Shown in pieces: positions 13,665-26,029 of a stretch of 64,000 nt of DNA. The position numbers and the translations under genes were made by a program. This DNA is from Corinectria fuckeliana. Taxonomy: Eukaryota > Ascomycota > Sordariomycetes > Hypocreales > Nectriaceae. The DNA lies in assembly GCA_019137255.1 (NCBI GenBank), contig WPDH01000143.1, forward strand, positions 1-64,000. Direction: 5' to 3'. Under the pieces are notes generated by a model. That model saw nothing but the letters and a program-made list of their open reading frames with translations, did not search any database and was not told where the DNA came from. Numbering within the stretch: the stretch's first letter is position 1; the number at the start of each line of letters is the position of its first letter.

Positions 13665-15230
13665 AGCTTAGTAATAAGACAAAAGGAAAAAAACATACTA
13701 TAAGGTTAGAGGATTATTATAATATACTAAGAGTTAATTATTAGTAGTATATACTATAAAGATCTTTAACAGGATATATATATACTTAGAGAAATCCTAA
13801 AGAATATACTAGACTTATTTAGCCCTATCTAATAGGAAGCTATACTTTTATAAGGTCTTAGTATTATAAAACACCTAGTAGAGACTACTAGAGCTATTTA
13901 TTAAGGCGACTTAGTTAACCTTTTTAGTACTAGCTATAAGGTCTAACTTATTTTTTACAACTTAGTCTAACTACTATTAGGCCTTTTCTAGTATATTTAC
14001 CCTACTAATTAGAAGCAGGTTATTATAGTTTTAGAGCTTATTATTAGTGTTATTTAGATATACTAGCTTATCTAGTACTAAGCTAAAGTTAGCCTCTCTA
14101 ATAAGAGTATTATCTTATAAGTCTGCTATATATCTTATAATTCTAACAGTAGGTTCTATTAGTATTATATTATTTATATTTATTAATATTATAAGAAGAT
14201 ACTAATATACTATACTATTAAGTATTATTATAGCACTTTTTACTATCCTCCTATTAGATAGTATCTCTAGTAGCACCTTATTAGTTAGGCTTAGTAGCTT
14301 ATCTTACAGCTTATTAATCTCTACTACTATATAGCGCTAAATATTATCTAGCAGGTATAGCTCTACTATTATAATACTTATATTAGTAATACTCTTACCT
14401 ATATATATTTCTAAACTATCTAGTATTATTATAGGTATAAGTATACTATACTATATAAATATTATTAGAAGGATAGGTTATATAGCTAGTATAAAAATAT
14501 TTATATTAAACTTAGACTTATTTATAAAGTACTTAAAGAGTATTAGGTAATATATAAATAAGAGACTCTTCCTAGACTTAATATATTTCTTATACTCTAA
14601 GTAGTAATACTACTTAAGAGGTGAGAGAAGGGTTAAGTTAATAATATTCTTCTTAGAGAGGTTAGCTAGTTTAATATCACTATAGTATTTATCTGCCTTA
14701 AGAGTATCTTAGTATTCTTTATTATAAAAAGTCTATATTATACTAGTATATTTTACTAGTAACTAGCTAATAAGCTAGGTAGGGTTCTAAAGGAGGGTAA
14801 GATACTCTTAGATATCTTAGATATAGTTAGATATTAGTATAGTAGATACTAAGAGAAGGCTATCCTGCTTAAGTTACTAAAACATCTTATTTCTAGCTAT
14901 AGTTATATTCTTAAGAAAGTAATACTTATTTACTATAATTAGCAACTAGTTGTTATTTATAAGCATTTTTTCCTAAGGCTTATAAAAGGTAGTAGGCTTC
15001 TTATTAGGGTTAAGTACTATAAGCTAATTGTTACTATTATTAGAGACCTTAAGGTCTTCTTCTAAGTCTTCTAAAAGGTTGTTCTCTTTAGTAAGAGAGT
15101 CTATCTGTAAGCAGTTAATCTATTTGCTAATAATAGATTTTAATAGCCTAGTAATTCTAGTTGTATAAAAGGTAAGAATAATCACTTAAGTAGTTTATAG
15201 TTATAGTTAGTATAATAAAAAGTATAAGAG

Positions 15231-15290
15231 AGGTAGTATTTAGAAATAGTTATTATAATCTATACTAACAGCTATTCTTAGACACTACCT
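15231..15290. repeat. Palindromic repeat copy 3
   Basis: The arms AGGTAGTATTTAGAAATAGT and GCTATTCTTAGACACTACCT pair with few mismatches. A minus-strand GTAAGT donor lies about 20 bp to the right. Confidence 0.85.
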
Positions 15291-15743
15291 AGATAGAGAG
15301 GGGACTTACCTTAGGGTTCTTATAGTCTTTAGCTAGCTTATTTACTAGCTTCTAAAGTTTAAGTAGGCTATCTAAAGTTTATAGCTTTTAATCTAGATTA
15401 GAATAATTATTATAGCTCTAGTAAAGTAAATATATAGTAAAAACACCCCTCTAAAGTATATTAAGTTTATTAAACACCTAGTTAAGTATAACAGCTAAGA
15501 TAAAAAAGAGAATAAGCTTAAAAAGGTGCTTATCTAGTAAAAGTTTAACCTGTTTAAGCTTAACTTTATACTCTCTCTATTTAGTAAGTAGTCTTATTAT
15601 AAGATAAAAAGTAAATATCTTTCTAGTACTATATTTATTTAAGAGAAAGGTAAACCTTAGTAATAAGATTAGGAGTTTTACTAGTTAATTTATATTTATA
15701 GTTATATTAGTATATCTTTAGTATAAGAAGAGGGGAGAGAGAG

Positions 15744-15802
15744 GGTAATATTTAAGAATAGCTATTAAGATTAGATATTAATAGCTATTCTTAGATATTA
15801 CC
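15744..15802. repeat. Palindromic repeat copy 4
   Basis: The arms GGTAATATTTAAGAATAGCT and AGCTATTCTTAGATATTACC are almost fully complementary over about 24 bp. The copy lies in another intron-like gap. Confidence 0.88.
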
Positions 15803-17124
15803 TTAAGAAGAGTATATACCTATAATTTAGGGTAGCTTTATAATTATTATTAGATTATAAAGGTTAATAGTAAGTATATTTAGATTAATATCCTACTAAG
15901 CGCAAATCTTAGTAAAGTCCTAGTTAGGTAAGAGAATCTCCCTAAGAAGTAACCTAGATTTACATAGCTTATATAGCTTATTATTATTTAGTACTATCTT
16001 ATATTATATAAACTTAGGCGGTTTTTACATAGCTGCTTTTATATTAGTTACTACCTACTTATTATACTACTTTACTATTACTACTATATTAAGCTTAACC
16101 TTAGTAAGGTTAGTAATATAAAGGTTTATAAAGATAAGATAGTATAATAGGCCTTAGATAGCTACACAAATCTAGCTATTAATAAGTTTACAAATTATAG
16201 TATATTTATAGTTAGTTATTAGTAAGTATACTTTTTTAGTAAATAACCTACTTATAAGAGACTCTGTTAGGTTAATACCTAGTATAATAGTATAAAAAGT
16301 CTAAAAGATTACCTTTAATACTATATCTAGCAGGATACTATTAATATTAGCTAGGGTAGTCTTATACTCTGTCTTATTTATCTTACTTAGCTAATCTATT
16401 ATACCTAATATATAAACAATCTGATTTTATAATACTTATAAGCTTATTACCTTTAAGTTATCTATAGAGAAGTTATCTTTAAGAAAATATAGTTTCCTCT
16501 TAATCTTAGCAGTAACCTTAAAGTAGTACTTTATAATAGCTATCTTTACCTATATTTAGCACTTCTTAGTTATATACCCCTAGAAGGTTAGAAGTTAACT
16601 TAATAATACCTTTACCTTCTTATTAGTACTAAACAGGTAGTTTTTTACTATAGATTAGCAGCTCTTTACTATATAAACTATAATAACAGCCTGTTACTAA
16701 TCCTTATAGTAATAGCCCTAAATATAATAGTTAGTATTTATATTATCCTTCTAGTAAAAGATTATAAGATTATTATTTATAAGGCGAAAAGTATAAGTAA
16801 GAACTATTAATATTATATTAATATTATTTACCTATGTGTTTTACTCTACTAGGAAAAAAGGGTTTTTTCCTTTTAAAGAGAAGATTAGTATCTTTTTAGA
16901 TTGCTTAAGCTTATTACTAAGCTAGCTATAAGTGTTATATAATATATAAAACTTATCTTAAATCTTTATTATAGTTAGCAGCTTTCTACTAATATTCTTA
17001 ATATTTAATATATTACACTTTAGCTTATAGTGTTTAAAAAGTGTAATAAGTAGCTAAAGTGAGGTTATACTTATTTACTATATTAGTACTATATAAATAA
17101 GAAGTAAAAACAAGTGGCTTAAAA

Positions 17125-17178
17125 TAGTATTTAGAAATAACTATTAGGACTAGATACTAATAACTATTCTTAGATCTT
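17125..17178. repeat. Palindromic repeat copy 5
   Basis: TAGTATTTAGAAATAACTAT pairs with TAATAACTATTCTTAGATCT. It is a family member with a diverged right end. Confidence 0.75.
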
Positions 17179-17220
17179 GCCTAGTTATTTAGGCAAAGAG
17201 AAAAAAGGGAAAAAAGGCTT

Positions 17221-17283
17221 AAGATAGTATTTAGAAATAACTATTAAGATTAGATACTAATAACTGTTTTTAAATACTATCTT
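17221..17283. repeat. Palindromic repeat copy 6
   Basis: AAGATAGTATTTAGAAATAA pairs with a right arm ending TTTAAATACTATCTT. It is one of the most complete copies and lies about 45 bp from copy 5. Confidence 0.85.
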
Positions 17284-18073
17284 AAGCTAATATAAGAGGA
17301 AAGAGGGTACTTATAAGTAGTATCTTAAAAGTAAAATAAGATATATATATACTTAAATCCTAGGTAGGCTACTTATATTATCTTATTCTCTAGTAGCTTT
17401 TTAGCCCTAAGAAGGCAAGTATGTTTTAGGCAACTATAAGCTTATATATCTTATACTATAATATTATTATTTAGTATCTTTTTACTACTAGCTACTAGTA
17501 GATAATAAATAAACTTAGACTACCTAATATAAGTATAAAAGTACTAAATAGTAAGAATAGTATATCTTATCTTTTATTTATAGCCTATAAGGTTTATAGT
17601 TTAGTTAATATTAAGAGGGTCTTCTAAGCTAACTATAGCTTCTTTCTTATCTTTAAGTGTAGGTTTAGTTAGAGAGTTAGCTTATAGTTCTAATATCTCT
17701 TCTAGTAGGTATATATTATTCTTACCTTACTAGGAGGATAATAAGAATAGTAAGACTATATTATAGTTAGCTCTACTACTAGAAAGATAAGTATAAGTAG
17801 AAGAGATTATCTTACTAAGTTCTGCAGACTTTAAGGCCTTCCTTTTAGTGTTTTATAGTAAGGTTTTTCTTATAGCTTTAGGCTTTTAGGCTAAAGGCTT
17901 TTTTCCTCTCTTACCTAAGGCGCCACTCTTACCTAGTATACTTAACAAGTAATTTATATAAGATTAGTTTATATAGTTAGTTATTTAGTTATTTATTTCT
18001 CAGGTAGTTAAGTAGAGTATAACAGAGGGAGGCTAAAAACTAGTATTAGTAATATAATCTAAAAGGTTATATA

Positions 18074-18133
18074 AGTAGTATCTAAAAATAACTATTAAGA
18101 TTATCCCTAATAACTATTCCTAAAGGCCGCCTT
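18074..18133. repeat. Palindromic repeat copy 7
   Basis: AGTAGTATCTAAAAATAACT with right arm AACTATTCCTAAAGGCCGCC. The right arm is the less RIP-mutated one and keeps C and G. Single-arm fragments of the family follow at about 18,196, 18,300, 18,545 and 19,467. Confidence 0.75.
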
Positions 18134-20299
18134 ATTATAAGATAATAAAATTTATAAGAGGGAGAGGTTAAGTAAGAGAAATATAGTAAATATTATATCT
18201 AAAAACAGTTATTAAGAAAAGAAGGCGGGAAATAAGTAAAAAGTAGGATTTAAAGTTAGATTTAAAGTTAGAGTTAGGTTTAGCAGAGTTAGGTTTAGTA
18301 GAGTCTAAGAATAACTATTAAGATTAGAAGCACTTACCTAAGTTAGTTAGTTAGTAGGTTATAAAGAGAAAGAAGAAAGAAAAGAAGTAGAAAGGTTAGG
18401 GTTTTATAGCTTTAATTCTACTATTATATATTTATATATTTATATATTTACCACTCTTTAGCTACTATTACTAAACATAAGTAATAGTAGCAGATTAGGG
18501 TTAGTATAAGGCTAGTATTAAATTAGGGTTAGTATAAAGTATTTCCTAATAACTATTCCTAGAGGCTGTCTTATAAGCTACCTACAGGTGTTTTCTTAAC
18601 AACTGTTCCTAAAGGGCATAATATATATAGTTACTCTTACTTTATAATTTAGTTTAAGTTTATCTTAATTAGTATCTACTACTAGTAGGGATCTTATATA
18701 AAGCTTTATATATATAAGGTCTTAAAAACATACCTACTATAGTAAATATTATATTTCTTATAGTTCACACTTTAATCTTACAGCTTATCTTAGGCCTAAT
18801 AAACTCTTTTTATCTTTGTTTCCTATCTTAGCTAGCTCTTATCACTCCTTTCGTCTAGCATATTATATTCTAATTCTAAAATTTTAGCTCTCTCTCTCTT
18901 TCCCTCCCTAGTAGTCTTAGTACTAAGATTAAAAAGGCTAAGAGTACTAAGAAGCTCTATACTAGTAAGAGTAAGCTTTATAGCTACTACTATACTTAGC
19001 ATTATAGTCCTCTTATTATCTATAATACTAAGACTAGTAGTAATAAGCTTATTACTACTTTTTGTAATATTACTAGTATTAAGACTTTTTTTATTACCTC
19101 TCTTAACCTTCTTAACCTTCTCTAGCTCACTCCTAGTAGCTATCTTAGTTAATTTCCCACTTAGATCTTATTTACCTTTAAGGCTCTTAACTAGATCTAT
19201 AGTACTACTACCTAGCTCTTAGCCTATAAGCACAACTTTCTCCTGCCTTATAGTATTATCTTATAAGCTAATCTTACCTGCTTAACTAACAGCTTTAAGA
19301 TCTAAAGCTCTCTTAACACCCTTAGGGGTATTACTATTACCTAATCTCTTTCTACCTCTACCTATCTAGCTTTATTTCCCCTCTCTGTCTTTTTAACTCT
19401 AAGAGCGCCTAAAGTAGACTTAAGCCTTAAGGTCTTAGTTATTTAAGAGTTAGATAATTTTCTTAATAACTATTCTTAGATGCTATCTTATATTCCTATT
19501 AGTATATACTTTACCTTTTAGGCTATTCTCTCTTACTATTTTTAACTTTTTTATATTTATTATCTAACCCTTTTAAGAGGGCAGAATAATATATTACTAT
19601 TATATACTATATTACTATTATTTAGCACTTATATGTTTTATTTTTATAGCCTCTTACTTATATTATAGTTATAATAAGACTCTTTCTTAGACTTATCCTT
19701 AAAGATAAGACTTATTACCTTTTCTATTCTTTGTTAAGTTATTAGTAATAATATAAGTTTAGGTTTCTACTCTAACTATTATACTTAGTTAAAAGTAGTA
19801 TATCTTATTTCTTTTTTATACTATTTCTTACTTACCTATCTTACTATTTACCTTACTCTTATAATATTTATAGTATGTTACTCTAAGTATAACCCTCTAG
19901 TGATCTCTACTAGATTTAATAGTATTTATTTCTTAACTATACTTGTTAAGTTACTAATAAGCCTGTAAAACATACCCTTTAGTTTATTAGTAGTAGTATT
20001 TTATATCTAGATAATAAGATAAAGGTGCACTAAAAACCTCTTTTTAATTATAAGGTAATTTACTTAATCTTAACTTATAGTAAGAATATACCCTCTTCTA
20101 ATCTTAAGCTTATTAAGCTAGATAGCTGCTCTTATTACCCTAATTAGGTCTTACCTAGCCTAGTAAAAGCAAGACTTTTTATTATCTTTAGGGTTTATCC
20201 ACTTATACCTAGATTACTAAGCTTTATAATAAAAGTAGATAGCCTAAGTTAGTAAGTAAGCACTAATTATATAATTACCTACACTTATAGCTAGGATTT

Positions 20300-22900
20300 A
20301 TACTATAGGGCGGAAAGAGTATAAGCTGCTAAATAAGATTCTAAAAAGCTTATATATTATTAATACCTATATATACCTTCTTTCTAATCCCTAGCTTACT
20401 ACTATCTTAGTTATACTAATAAACCTATTTATTATTAGCTATAATAATACCTAGTATATAACAGTAATAAGAATATAAAGCTTCTTATATTAGTTATAAG
20501 CTACTTAAAGGCTAAAAGTCTAACAGATAAGCTTATAGCTCTAACAGACTACTATATAAAACAGTCTATATACTTATCCCTTTTATACTATAAGGCCACT
20601 TTTTAGAGCTTAGAGGGCAAAAAAGTTATTAAAAAGGTTATATAAATTATAACTATATATTTTATTACTTATAATATAATATAACACTATATTATTTATA
20701 GCTATATATTAGTTATAAAATATATTTACTATAGTATTATAACAGAATATAAGCAGCCTCTTATTAGAAAAGTCAGCTAGTACTTAGTTTATAATATTAC
20801 TCCTCCTAACCTAGCAGCTAGACTTATATACCTTATGCTAAATATCCTGCTAAAATAAGTTAATTATTATAAAGTGTAAGTATTTATACTAAAATAGTCT
20901 TACTTTAGGCTATTTAAGAATATAAAACTTCTTAATTTATATCTTAGCTTACTATAAGTAAAAGCTTATATTATATATATTCTTAAGGATCTTCTACTAC
21001 TACTTATAGTTATTATATAGTATACTATTACATACTATAATCTGCTCTCTAACAGCTTTATAAAAATATATAATATTCTAGTTAAATTTGCCTAGTTTTT
21101 ACTAGCTAAAGCTATAAGCAGTAAATCTAGTACCTATCTTAAGCTTCTTATACTTAACTATAAGTACTATCCTCTTACCTATCTAGGTATTCTTATACTA
21201 CTTTATAGTCTAGTAATCACCCTATAGTAAAGTCTCTTTTATAATAAGAGCAGAAAAGTATAAAAAGTATAAGCTGTGTAAGGCTATAACTATAATAACT
21301 ATCTCTAAGAGAGAGAACTTAGTTAAGACAGCTAAGTATAAATATTTAAAAAGAAAGTAGTAGTAGTTAATAGAGGCCTATAAGAATCTAGCTATATTAG
21401 CTAAGGTAATAGCAAAATATAGCACCTTTTTAGTTAGGTTAGCTATAAAGAGTTACTAAGTATAGTATTAGATAATCTAGTGAAGGAGAGTTAAAAAGAC
21501 CTTATTCTCTGCCTAGACACTACTTATAAGAGGGGTAGTATTATTAGGTGCTATATCTAGAATATTATAGTAAATATAAAGCTTACTAAGCTAGTATCTT
21601 ATAATAATAGTTAAGATATACTAGTTAAGGCCTTAAGTGCTCTTACCTTAGTTAATAAGATATACTAGATTAAGAGCTAAGAACTTAATTATCTAAAAGT
21701 AAAATAAGTACTTTTTAGCAGTATTAAATAAGACCTTAATAAGATTATAATACTATATATATATAAGGCCCTACTATAGCTCTCTACTACACGCTTTATA
21801 TATAAGAGTTATATATATAGTATTATAAAGTATAACCTAAAAGTACTTATTCTTTTATAAGTATAGCTTTTAGCTTAGGCCTAGCCTGTTATAGTTATAG
21901 CTTTATAACTAGCAGATATTATAAAATATATTAAGATAGTACTTTCTCTATAGTAGGCTATTATAAGCAAAAGCACCTAATAAATAAGAGGTATACTATT
22001 AGCTAATATTAAGATAAGTATTATTAGAGTTAATATAGGTTTTATTAATTATCTTATCCTACTAGTTCTTTTAGTAATCTATAGTGTATTTAAGAGTAGG
22101 TATAAGATATATAAGCTTAGTATTCTTAGATAATAGGAAGAGGTATACACCTTAGTATATAGGGAACTTAGCAGCCTAAGCTTAGATCTAAGTCTATATA
22201 GCCCTTAGGTAGATAAGCTATATATTATAATAGATTATCTTAGAGTAGGCTAAATATCCCTTAGGAACTACTAAGATAGTCTTACTAACTGCTCTTTTTA
22301 GTACTATAATAGAAGTAGTCTTATTTTTACAGATAGCTATTAAATTAGTTAAAGCTACTATATAAGAGTAGAGGATATACTATAATATATTACTATTATT
22401 AATAACACCTTATATAAATAAGAGTATAACCTTATTAGTCTAGTATATAAACTACTTAATTAGTAAGTAAGTATATCTAACTAGGTTAGTTAGTTTATCT
22501 TAATATAAAGCAGAAAAGAATATCTATATATATATATTAGTAAGCCTAGTAATATACCTAAAGTAGTAGTTAGAAACCTAATAGATAGGCTTTATAGTAG
22601 CTAGCTAGCTAGGTAGTAAGCCTATCTATAAGAGGATAGTATCTTCTACCTAGTATATAAAGATACTAAGGTAAATATTATCTATAAGGTTAAAAATTAC
22701 CTATATAGTAAGATACTACTAGAGGGTAAACTATACTATAGTAAGACTTTAAGAGAAGTAATATAAGCTATTAATATTAAATATATAGTTAATTACTATT
22801 ATTATAGTCTTTAGGTTAACTAAGTAGTATAAGTATAAGTAGAGCTATAGTAATAGTATATCTAGGTTAGAGAACCTCTTAAATATAGTATAATATATAT
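20300..22900 (+). pseudogene. Long RIP-degraded coding relic on plus strand, product unknown
   Basis: From about 20,310 plus-strand reading frames stay open over long stretches apart from TAG and TAA codons that look like mutated Gln and Trp. One clear stretch is 22,263-22,690, beginning GTTKIVLLTALFSTIIEVVL. Another at 21,313-21,466 includes LIEAYKNLAILAKVIAKYS. With the minus-strand relic at 12.5-17.1 kb the two tracts read outward from a centre near 17.5-18.7 kb, as two divergent genes of one large element or of two genes would. I recognise no domain, partly because RIP has biased residues to I, L, K and N. Confidence 0.45.
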
Positions 22901-24133
22901 AACTAATATTCTTAGACTTATTAGTATCTATACTAAGTATCTAGTTATATAGGGTAAGATTAAGAAGGTCTTTTAGTATATTTAGGATATATAAGAGCTA
23001 AGTATTCTAAGTATTACTACTCTTAAGTATATACTAAATATCTACTATAAAATAATACTAATTATATACTCTTATACTATCTTAAGTAATTCTAATCTTA
23101 TTCTTATATTTATACTTATAGTCTTATATAAAGCAGCTAATAGGCTGTTTCTACTTAAAAGTAAGAAGCTTATAAAGTATAATACTATTTAGCTTAGTAT
23201 TAGTACTATCTAGGGTGTTTTTTATACTTCTTTAGATAGCTCTTATAAGTATAGTCTATATATTATCTAGCTTTTTATTATTATAAAAGGAGGGGCTATT
23301 AAATTATAAGCTAGTTAGTATAAGAGATAAAAGTAAAGCTAGAGTATTATAAATCTAGTATATTAGTAAGATACTAAAAGAGTTATTACTACTATTTAAA
23401 TTATCTAATAAGTACTCTTCTATTATACTAGTACTATATATCTTTAGGTGTTTCTTAATATTCTTTCTTATAAAATCTACTTTCTTATTAAGCTATATCT
23501 CCTCTATAAGTATTAGGTGATTATTTTATAGTATATATTTAATAAAGGTATTATTACTAAGGCTACTATTTACCTTAGAATTTATATAAGATAGGTAATT
23601 AGGATATATATTTTTAGTAGTATTTATAAGAAATAAAAAGTATACTTATATAGATACTTTAGTAGTATTTTCTTTATATTAGGAAAGTATAGTTATATTA
23701 GAAGTAAGTATTAGAGAGTATATTATTACTAGCTTATATATAGCTAGGTTAGAGTTAGAATAAATAAGGGAATTAGTTAGGATATTAAGTAGTAGATAAA
23801 TATAAAGTCTAGTAATATTATTAGTAGTAGGTAAGATATATAAGAGTGTTAGTATTAAATATTTAAACTAAATAAAGTTAGTAAAAGGTTTATATATTAT
23901 TTATAATATAAGGGTTTATTAATAGTAATAATATATATAATTATACTTTTAGATAATAGCTTACTTTTTAGCTAGAGTTTGCTAAATTACTAGTTAGTCT
24001 TATTTCTTATATAGTAATACTATTATAGTTACTTATTAGTTAGACTATTATATAATAAAAGGGAAGTTAGAATAAAATACTAAGCTATATTTTATATAAG
24101 GTAGATTAGTTATAATAGGAGAAGAATATATAA

Positions 24134-24204
24134 GAGTAGCCTCTAGGAATAGTTATTAGGAAATAAATATTAATAATTCTTAATAGTTATTCTTAGAGGC
24201 TATC
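24134..24204. repeat. Palindromic repeat copy 8
   Basis: AGTAGCCTCTAGGAATAGTT with right arm AATAGTTATTCTTAGAGGCT. The centre is longer than in the other copies. It lies outside both coding relics. Confidence 0.8.
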
Positions 24205-24530
24205 TTAAAATTATAATAAGAATAAATATAAGATAAGAAGTAGAAATTTTAATATAGTAGTATTAAGATATAATCCCTAAGAATACCTATAAGAACTAAT
24301 ATTAACTAAGTTCTAGATAATTATTTATAAAGTTAATATTATATTAATAAGAAATATATATAAATTAAGAAAATAGAGAGAATAAGTACCTAAAAAATCC
24401 TAGGAAAATTACTATAAATACTATATATAAAGAAGAATAAGTTTATATTTAAAGTATAATTTTATATTATTAAGAGACTTTTATTTAGCTAAAGTTATAT
24501 TAGTAGTTAAGTTATAAGGTAATATAGCTA

Positions 24531-24638
24531 GGTTCTTAAGTATAGCTAGGTTCTTAAGTATAGCTAAGTTCTTAAGTGTGGCTAGGTTCTTAAGTGTGGC
24601 TAGGTTCTTAAGTGTGGCTAGGTTATTTAGTGTGGCTT
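24531..24638. repeat. 18-bp tandem repeat, six units
   Basis: Six consecutive units of GGTTCTTAAGTGTGGCTA or its A-shifted form GGTTCTTAAGTATAGCTA. The first three units at most carry A where the later ones carry G, so the RIP intensity gradient runs through the array. Confidence 0.93.
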
Positions 24639-24640
24639 AT

Positions 24641-24835
24641 TTTTAGCAACCTACTAATTACTGTATTTAATTATTCACTGCTAAGCCTTTTAGTAACCCA
24701 CTAATTACTATATTTAATTGTTTACTACTAAGCCTTTTAGCAACCTACTAATTACCTAATTTAAATTGTTTACTACTAAGCCTTTAAGTGTAGCCTACTA
24801 ATTACCTAAAGTGAATTTTCTACTGCTAAGACTTA
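24641..24835. repeat. 47-bp tandem repeat, four units
   Basis: Four units of about 47 bp, each with TTTTAGCAACCTACTAATTA followed by a TTTAATT-rich part and TACTGCTAAGCC. They start directly after the 18-bp array. Confidence 0.9.
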
Positions 24836-24839
24836 TATA

Positions 24840-25790
24840 GGTCCCTAGAAAGTCTTAACCTACTTATATCTCTTTTCTTATAGCTTTAAAACTAAAAGGA
24901 AATTAAATATACTAAAAATATCTTTATATATCTATATAAAGAGGAGAATCTAATAAAAATATAAAAGAAATATATATTAAATATAAAATTCTAGCTTTTA
25001 TCTGTATATTTCTATGTGAGACAGAGGAGTGGACAGACGGGACGGAATACAGAGAAGAAGCTAAAAAGATGTTAGTCTGTAAGTTCTTAGTCTTCTACTT
25101 AGCAAAACGTCCCCTGATAGTAATGCCGCCCGTCTACTATAGCGCTGCTATGTAGCTCTCGCACTAGATGCTAAGAGCATACAGGTTCTTCTTTAGGTAT
25201 AGTACTAATAGCCTTATTGCCACTAGCGTGTCTAGCGGACAAAGTGATTTAGCGAGAGGGGGAGCCGTAAAGGGTCTAATACGGGAAGTTAACTCACCTG
25301 TTAATAAAGCTTTTTAGGTTCGTAAGGGTCTTAAAGCTGTTAAGCTGGGCAGAAGTCTTATAGCACTCTTAATTGCGAGTATAATTATATTCACAGTTTC
25401 ACCCAGTTTTAGAGGGTGTTAAAACTAATAGAGCTGCCTATTCTCTAAGCAGCCACTCTACTAAGCACCTGTTAAGAAGGTCTCTAGCTCTTTATATTAA
25501 CGCCTCTGAACTTGTTTATTCTTAATATTGCACTTACTTCTCGACTACACCTCTATAAGGTGGGCAAAGACAATATGTACTTAACGCTTAGCATAGCTAT
25601 ACTGTTAAACTACTAAGCGAGACTAAGCTGCTAATAGTAGTTAAGGACTAAGAGAACAGTATAACCAGCTAATCTAATCTGCTTAGCTAGTGTCTTAAAG
25701 TGAAATACGAATTTAAAATGCGAAATGTGATTGTGATTGCAAATAGATAAAGATACAACTTAACAGACAGTCTTAAGAATTATTAATATT
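24840..25790. other. Largely unmutated, gene-free island
   Basis: Apart from an AT dip at about 24,890-25,000 the composition is near normal, with words such as GTGGACAGACGGGACGG. No ORF of note occurs, and I recognise no RNA gene. It is probably single-copy DNA that escaped RIP because it was not duplicated. Confidence 0.55.
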
Positions 25791-25801
25791 AATATCTCAC
25801 C

Positions 25802-25841
25802 TAATAATAATAAAAAGTAAAATACTTTTTATTATTATTAT
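25802..25841. repeat. Perfect AT hairpin
   Basis: TAATAATAATAAAAAGTA, a 3-nt AAA loop, then TACTTTTTATTATTATTA: an 18-bp perfect inverted repeat. It lies at the end of the unmutated island. Confidence 0.9.
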
Positions 25842-26029
25842 TAATAGTCTTAATTATATTAGATATTATAAATATTATTTACAAAATAATACCTTTTGTG
25901 AATATTTAACAGTTACCTTTACTATATCTTAATTATACTCTTAAAATCTATTTTAACCTAACTAACTTTCTTTATAAACCTTTTTTACTCTTTTTTCACT
26001 CTTATATTATCACTATATTATATATAACA

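Larger units (their letters stand above)
12480..17080 (-). pseudogene. Long RIP-degraded multi-exon coding relic, product unknown
   Basis: On the minus strand single frames run for hundreds of codons, interrupted almost only by TAG and TAA. This is expected where Gln (CAG, CAA) and Trp (TGG) codons were mutated by RIP. Examples are about 16,510-15,850, 14,700-14,130 and 13,360-12,500. Gaps between the tracts look like introns on the same strand: a GTATGT donor near 13,727 with a TTAACTAATTAG acceptor near 13,490, and a GTAAGTCC donor near 15,311. The palindromic repeats lie inside these gaps. Residual residues are rich in I, L, K and N because of the mutation and match no family I know. A large transposon protein or a telomere-type repeated gene are both possible. 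Confidence 0.5.
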
